Source: Sporosarcina sp. FSL K6-1522
GTDB taxonomy: Bacteria; Bacillota; Bacilli; Bacillales_A; Planococcaceae
Reading direction: 5' to 3'
Assembly (NCBI RefSeq): GCF_038622445.1
Contig: NZ_CP152019.1
Location: forward strand, 3,880,501-3,944,500
DNA length: 64,000 nucleotides
The notes under the pieces were generated by a model. That model did not search any database and was not told where the DNA came from. It worked only from the letters and a program-made list of their open reading frames with translations. Numbering within the stretch: position 1 is the first letter of the stretch; every line of letters begins with the position of its first letter. The position numbers and the translations under genes were made by a program. Below, piece after piece: positions 61,055 through 64,000 of this stretch.

Positions 61055-61555
61055 CTAGGAAGCTTTTTCTCCAACTCTTTCCTTCACTTTCGCCCTCGCC
61101 CGTTCAATGTACTGTTGCACCGTCCGCTTCTTTAACCCGATTTCGTCAGCGATTCGCCCCATACTCATGCCCTGCCCTTCATGAAGAACATAGCATTGCC
61201 TTTCCCGTTGTGACATGGATGCGAATATATCAGCCAAAATCATTCTTTCTTCTTTGCTAATATACAAGTGCTTTTGATCCTCTTCTAATTGCTCGGTTAT
61301 GTCCGGAATTATGTCCATACTCTCAATGTACTGCTTCTGATAGACAGCCCGCTTTTCAGCTCCACGGTATGTTCCGGGTTGTCGCCCAGTAGCCATCCAA
61401 TCGATAGAGAATGCCATGCTTTCAATCATGCTGTTTATCTGCGTTAAATCATCCTTATCGAAAGGGTTGTTTTTGTCCAATGTTGCCGCTCGCTTCGTCA
61501 GCTCCAATTGTCCCACCGTATACTCCTGAATCAATTCATCCGCCCAATTCAGCAT
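61055..61555 (-). CDS. Sigma-factor-like late transcription regulator
   Basis: A 166-residue protein whose C-terminus is a sigma-70 region 4-type HTH (MSQRERQCYVLHEGQGMSMGRIADEIGLKKRTVQQYIERA, about 113-152). PBSX Xpf and similar phage factors activate late genes. It lies upstream of the terminase genes, the usual place. AGGGGGAG precedes the ATG. Confidence 0.8.
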   Translation of the reverse strand: MLNWADELIQEYTVGQLELTKRAATLDKNNPFDKDDLTQINSMIESMAFSIDWMATGRQPGTYRGAEKRAVYQKQYIESMDIIPDITEQLEEDQKHLYISKEERMILADIFASMSQRERQCYVLHEGQGMSMGRIADEIGLKKRTVQQYIERARAKVKERVGEKAS

Positions 61556-61566
61556 GAAAGCTCCCC

Positions 61567-61755
61567 CTATCGTTGTTTAACTCGCCCTTTAACTCTTCCG
61601 TACGTCGCCCTGTTTGCACCCATCAATTCACGCAATTCCTTATCTGACAGCCGTTCCTTGCGCTTGTTGTTTGTCCTAGTACTCTTCCGCTCTACTTCAC
61701 CTGTACGAGCCTGCAAAAGGCCATTTCTGACTAGCTCACTTTGCAATGACCGCAT
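61567..61755 (-). CDS. Small basic phage protein
   Basis: A 62-residue protein rich in Arg and Lys (NNKRKERLSDKELRELMGANRATYGRVKG). It may be DNA-binding. The start at 61755 follows GGGAGTGAGG. It is next to the sigma-like gene. No family recognised. Confidence 0.6.
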   Translation of the reverse strand: MRSLQSELVRNGLLQARTGEVERKSTRTNNKRKERLSDKELRELMGANRATYGRVKGRVKQR

Positions 61756-61780
61756 ATCCTCACTCCCTATTTTTGAAATA

Positions 61781-61834
61781 AAAAAGAGGACAACAAATGA
61801 CACAGCGCAATGCTGTAATCAATCGTTGTCCTCT
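61781..61834 (-). terminator. Terminator in the early region
   Basis: On the minus strand AGAGGACAAC...GTTGTCCTCT, with ACAGC/GCTGT nested in the loop, is followed by TTTTTTATTT. It lies between the membrane protein gene and the small basic protein gene. Confidence 0.8.
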
Positions 61835-61849
61835 GGTTGGCCAGGGGGA

Positions 61850-62254
61850 CTAAATTCTTCTATGCATTCTATTTAGTAATTCTTTGCCGCTTTTCTTCAT
61901 TTCTTCTTCAAATTTTTGCTGTTGCTCTGCTGTTAGTTCTGGAAGTACGTTTTTTTCTTTTCGTCTTTTATATGCTTCACTTTCTAATTTGCTCGGTTTT
62001 CCATCAGCGACTACTTTTTCAAGGATTAAAATATCATAGATAGTAAGTTCGTCATTTTTCAACCTATTTCTATAACCGCGCTTTTCCTTTACCGTGTGAA
62101 TTTTAGGTTTAATTACTGTAAATATGAACTTCATAACACCTTGAATAATTTTCTTAAATAGAAATACAATAATTAAGATTAATAGCCCACTTACTATTCC
62201 GATAAATAGTAAATCGTAAATTGTTAAATTCTCATACTTAACAAAGTAACTCAA
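61850..62254 (-). CDS. Phage membrane protein
   Basis: A 134-residue protein with one strong transmembrane helix (about 13-34), a second possible one (about 38-50) and a charged cytoplasmic tail (about 55-134) rich in Lys and Glu. No family recognised. The TTG start overlaps the preceding gene by 4 bp. Confidence 0.65.
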   Translation of the reverse strand: MSYFVKYENLTIYDLLFIGIVSGLLILIIVFLFKKIIQGVMKFIFTVIKPKIHTVKEKRGYRNRLKNDELTIYDILILEKVVADGKPSKLESEAYKRRKEKNVLPELTAEQQQKFEEEMKKSGKELLNRMHRRI

Positions 62255-62448
62255 AACTCCTCGCCCTCTTCCCTCCGCATCCGTTTAATCTTCCCTTGAT
62301 GCGTCACAATCCGATACTCCCCGTGCTCCGGAAGTTCCCTCACCTTCGCCTTCCCCTCCGATATAACTACTACACAGTTCAATGGTAGTTCCATTATACC
62401 AAGTTCTAACGTAATTGCATCTGGATTAATTGTAATGTCTTTATTCAC
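62251..62448 (-). CDS. XtrA/YqaO-like phage protein
   Basis: A 65-residue protein with PLNCVVVISEGKAKVRELPEHGEYRIVTHQGKIKRM. The pattern resembles XtrA/YqaO proteins of PBSX and skin elements, whose function is unknown. The GTG start follows AAGGAGGGG. Confidence 0.6.
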   Translation of the reverse strand: MNKDITINPDAITLELGIMELPLNCVVVISEGKAKVRELPEHGEYRIVTHQGKIKRMRREEGEEF

Positions 62449-62472
62449 CAGGACCCCTCCTTGTGTTATAAT
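62444..62472 (+). promoter_or_regulatory. Extended -10 promoter on the plus strand
   Basis: TTCACC (62444-62449), a 17-bp spacer and TGT-TATAAT (62464-62472) form a strong promoter facing right. No plus-strand gene follows, only a terminator about 10 bp past the expected start. Confidence 0.6.
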
Positions 62473-62478
62473 AACCCT

Positions 62479-62510
62479 GCCAAGGACGGGAGGAATCCTG
62501 TCTTTTTTTA
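62479..62510 (+). ncRNA. Candidate very short RNA between promoter and terminator
   Basis: From the promoter at 62444-62472, transcription would start near 62479 and meet the hairpin GACGGG-AGGAAT-CCTGTC (62485-62502) followed by TTTTTTT. The product would be only about 30 nt. It is antisense to the leader of the XtrA-like gene. Transcription is untested. Confidence 0.4.
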
Positions 62511-62717
62511 TTTCCCCCCTAACAATAATGACTCCACTGAATTTATAACGCTTTCGATTTCACGTTCCAAATTATCGATGCAATCATTCATCGTGAAGCT
62601 GTTGTAATAACCGTCCTTCCTTTTCTGATACCCACTCAATACATCCGTAACAGAATAAGAATATCCTCTTCTTTCGATGAATTTCCTAATCTTGTAGTGC
62701 GACTCATTTTCACTCAT
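62508..62717 (-). CDS. Hypothetical phage protein
   Basis: A 69-residue protein (MSENESHYKIRKFIERRGYSYS...). Helical C-terminus. AAGGGGTGAAGG precedes the ATG. No family recognised. It is part of the early minus-strand gene run. Confidence 0.6.
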   Translation of the reverse strand: MSENESHYKIRKFIERRGYSYSVTDVLSGYQKRKDGYYNSFTMNDCIDNLEREIESVINSVESLLLGGK

Positions 62718-62721
62718 ACCT

Positions 62722-62913
62722 TCACCCCTTTACACCAAGAAACGCCAACAACTCCATTCGATGCCTACCAGTGTTAAGTACGCCTTTTACAGCTGATTTC
62801 ACAAGAAATTCAATTGCTTCCAACTGATCTTTCTCAAAGCCGACGATATGCACTTCCCCGTCAATATCAAGCAATATATTCACATTCGCATCTTCAACGC
62901 TAACCTCTTTCAT
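62722..62913 (-). CDS. Hypothetical phage protein
   Basis: A 63-residue acidic protein (VNILLDIDGEVHIVGFEKDQLEAIEF). The strand-helix pattern suggests a small folded domain. TTAGGAGGG precedes the ATG. Function unknown. Confidence 0.6.
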   Translation of the reverse strand: MKEVSVEDANVNILLDIDGEVHIVGFEKDQLEAIEFLVKSAVKGVLNTGRHRMELLAFLGVKG

Positions 62914-62923
62914 GCAATCCCTC

Positions 62924-63154
62924 CTAACGTCCGAATATCCCCTGCTGCCGCTGCTCTATCAACCCAAGCTCCGCCTGCTCAATCACCAGTAACGTTATCT
63001 CCAACTGCGACCGGCTCAACTCTTCAGCAATTGTGCCTAGCCCTGCACCGTCATTCCACATCGACCGAAATGCCAATAACTCCGACTCTTTAAACGTCCA
63101 ATCAATGTCCAAGTCATCCAGCAGCATGTGAGTGCGTTCTTTTGCCGCTATCAT
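62924..63154 (-). CDS. Hypothetical phage protein, HTH-like
   Basis: A 76-residue helical protein. MWNDGAGLGTIAEELSRSQLEITLLVIEQAE resembles a helix-turn-helix of the SANT/sigma-like kind found in small phage regulators. It overlaps the preceding gene by 4 bp. Function unknown. Confidence 0.6.
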   Translation of the reverse strand: MIAAKERTHMLLDDLDIDWTFKESELLAFRSMWNDGAGLGTIAEELSRSQLEITLLVIEQAELGLIEQRQQGIFGR

Positions 63155-63477
63155 TCCGGTTCCCTCAATGCATCTTTCGCCAGCCGTTTGATGAGAAGAA
63201 TATCGTTATGCTTTCCAGTGTTACTCCTCTTTTCAGGCTGCTCCATTTGCATGATTGTTTCTAATACCGCACGCAAGCGATCAATCTGCCATTGCAATTC
63301 AGCCCGTTCATTTTCTTTTCTGATGATTTCGCGGCCCGCCCCAACCAAGTTGTCATCCATCACGGAATTGATGCGTTCTAATTCTTCTAATCGCTCGAAT
63401 TCTTTTACGATAAACGGGATGTCACTGCCTGTTATCGAACCACGTTTAATCCGTTCCAACTGTTCCGCATCCTTCAC
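63151..63477 (-). CDS. Coiled-coil phage protein
   Basis: A 108-residue helical protein with a long coiled coil (about 45-80, AGREIIRKENERAELQWQIDRL). The GTG at 63477 is preferred because GGGGG lies seven bases before it and it overlaps the preceding stop. Function unknown. Confidence 0.6.
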   Translation of the reverse strand: MKDAEQLERIKRGSITGSDIPFIVKEFERLEELERINSVMDDNLVGAGREIIRKENERAELQWQIDRLRAVLETIMQMEQPEKRSNTGKHNDILLIKRLAKDALREPE

Positions 63478-63770
63478 ACCAACACCCCCATCCCTTTCAA
63501 CTCGTCCGTCAGGGCCATAAACCTCTCCGCATCCCCACAATCCAACGCATGGTCAATCTGCAACAACAGCATGTCCGCGTCAGTGACGTCTGTCTGGATG
63601 CTATCGTGACACTCCAAGCTCCTATATTGCTTGTCGGTTAGCCGGAACGCCTCTCTCAATCTTTCTCGAAGCTTGCTGTCATTTTGCAAGTCTGTAAGCG
63701 CCGAATTTAACGACATTTGCATCGACGCCATCATCAATTTTTTTATAAAATCGCTGTTATCGCTATGCAT
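63474..63770 (-). CDS. Phage protein with IDEAL motif
   Basis: A 98-residue protein whose C-terminus carries an IDEAL-type segment (MLLLQIDHALDCGDAERFMALTDEL, about 68-92). IDEAL motifs occur in Bacillales proteins as small helical binding modules. The N-terminal part is helical. GAGGAGGGG precedes the ATG. The role is unknown. Confidence 0.65.
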   Translation of the reverse strand: MHSDNSDFIKKLMMASMQMSLNSALTDLQNDSKLRERLREAFRLTDKQYRSLECHDSIQTDVTDADMLLLQIDHALDCGDAERFMALTDELKGMGVLV

Positions 63771-63771
63771 C

Positions 63772-64000
63772 CTAACCCCTCCTCAATTCCTCATGATATA
63801 TAATCCCATTCCGCCTCTTTGGAAACTCAACCTCATACTGCAAGACAGGCCCGCGAATCACCTTAACAATCCGCCCTGTTAGCCCGACATAGTCTTGCAG
63901 ATAGTAATAGTCCTCAATCTGACTCTCGTCCACGTTGTCGACAACCTCGACCGTATCGCCAACCTCAAACGCTACTGTTGGTAGTGCATCAAATATCGTG
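63772..64000 (-). CDS. Hypothetical phage protein, C-terminal part (cut by window edge)
   Basis: An open frame of 76 codons enters from the right edge and ends TAG at 63772, one base before the next start. The visible part has beta strands VAFEVGDTVEVVDNVDES and VGLTGRIVKVIRGPVLQYEVEF, the pattern of a KOW/SH3-like barrel. The start is outside the window. Confidence 0.7.
   Translation of the reverse strand, partial: TIFDALPTVAFEVGDTVEVVDNVDESQIEDYYYLQDYVGLTGRIVKVIRGPVLQYEVEFPKRRNGIIYHEELRRG

Larger units (their letters stand above)
33220..64000. mobile_element. Siphovirus-type prophage, left part (continues past the right edge)
   Basis: From here to the window end nearly all genes are on the minus strand and follow a phage order: early genes, sigma-like regulator, terminase, portal, capsid, tail, lysis. 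Two accessory cassettes lie beyond the lysin at the left end. No integrase, repressor or replication genes are visible, so the lysogeny end and right attachment site are outside. The left boundary is somewhere in 33,220-33,453 and is not pinned. Terminase, gp6-type portal and gp7 are SPP1/PBSX-like, while the capsid and decoration proteins are lambda E/D-like. Confidence 0.9.

Overview
The window is low-GC Gram-positive chromosome, most likely from a Planococcaceae-type Bacillales such as Sporosarcina. This is inferred from codon use, strong AAGGAGG ribosome sites with frequent TTG/GTG starts, a Spo0E-type phosphatase, and gene neighbourhoods that follow the Bacillus subtilis ykyB-ykuC-fadH-darB-ccpC and spo0E-mhqR-ykvS-ykwC regions. 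No species marker is present, so the genus is a guess.

Positions 1-33,220 are host DNA. A cupin/HTH regulator precedes potABCD (polyamine import), with four 42-bp tandem repeats between them. A NorA/Bmr-like efflux pump follows. A 12-kb minus-strand operon of eight coupled genes (18,349 to 6,478) encodes a large secreted protein, an ABC ATPase and permease, a membrane protein with a Gly/Gln-rich linker, a MoxR AAA+ ATPase, a DUF58 protein and two membrane von Willebrand A proteins. This looks like an envelope-associated MoxR/vWA system. Next come ccpC (citrate-responsive TCA regulator), a 14-TM exporter, darB (c-di-AMP receptor), a small membrane protein and fadH (2,4-dienoyl-CoA reductase) with a FadR-like operator. 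These are followed by a GGDEF-EAL protein, ykyB, ykwC, a Spo0E-like phosphatase, ykvS, a lipoprotein, an MhqR-like regulator, a PAS histidine kinase and a B12-binding radical SAM protein. Related structured intergenic repeats occur at 18.4-18.65 kb and 23.0-23.2 kb.

From about 33.2 kb to the right edge lies a siphovirus-type prophage, nearly all on the minus strand, so it reads from right (early/regulatory) to left (late/lysis). From right to left it carries small early genes, one with an IDEAL motif, and then a sigma-like late regulator. A ribbon-helix-helix protein follows whose gene is studded with a repeated 20-bp site. The structural genes run through terminase subunits, SPP1-type portal and gp7, scaffold, decoration protein, E-type capsid, connectors, tail tube, tail chaperone with a probable frameshift, tape measure with an M23 peptidase domain, Dit, tail endopeptidase and a BppU-like fibre. 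The lysis genes are two holin-like proteins and an amidase. Beyond the lysin are two accessory cassettes: a plus-strand Panacea-domain gene with a membrane-protein partner (candidate toxin-antitoxin or defence module), and a minus-strand cassette with two YolD-like proteins behind a promoter containing a LexA-like box. The integrase, repressor and right attachment site are outside the window.

The strongest candidates for something undescribed are the ribbon-helix-helix gene with its eight-site array (60,217-61,046), the Panacea/membrane-effector pair (34,892-36,507), and the structured repeats with compensatory changes.
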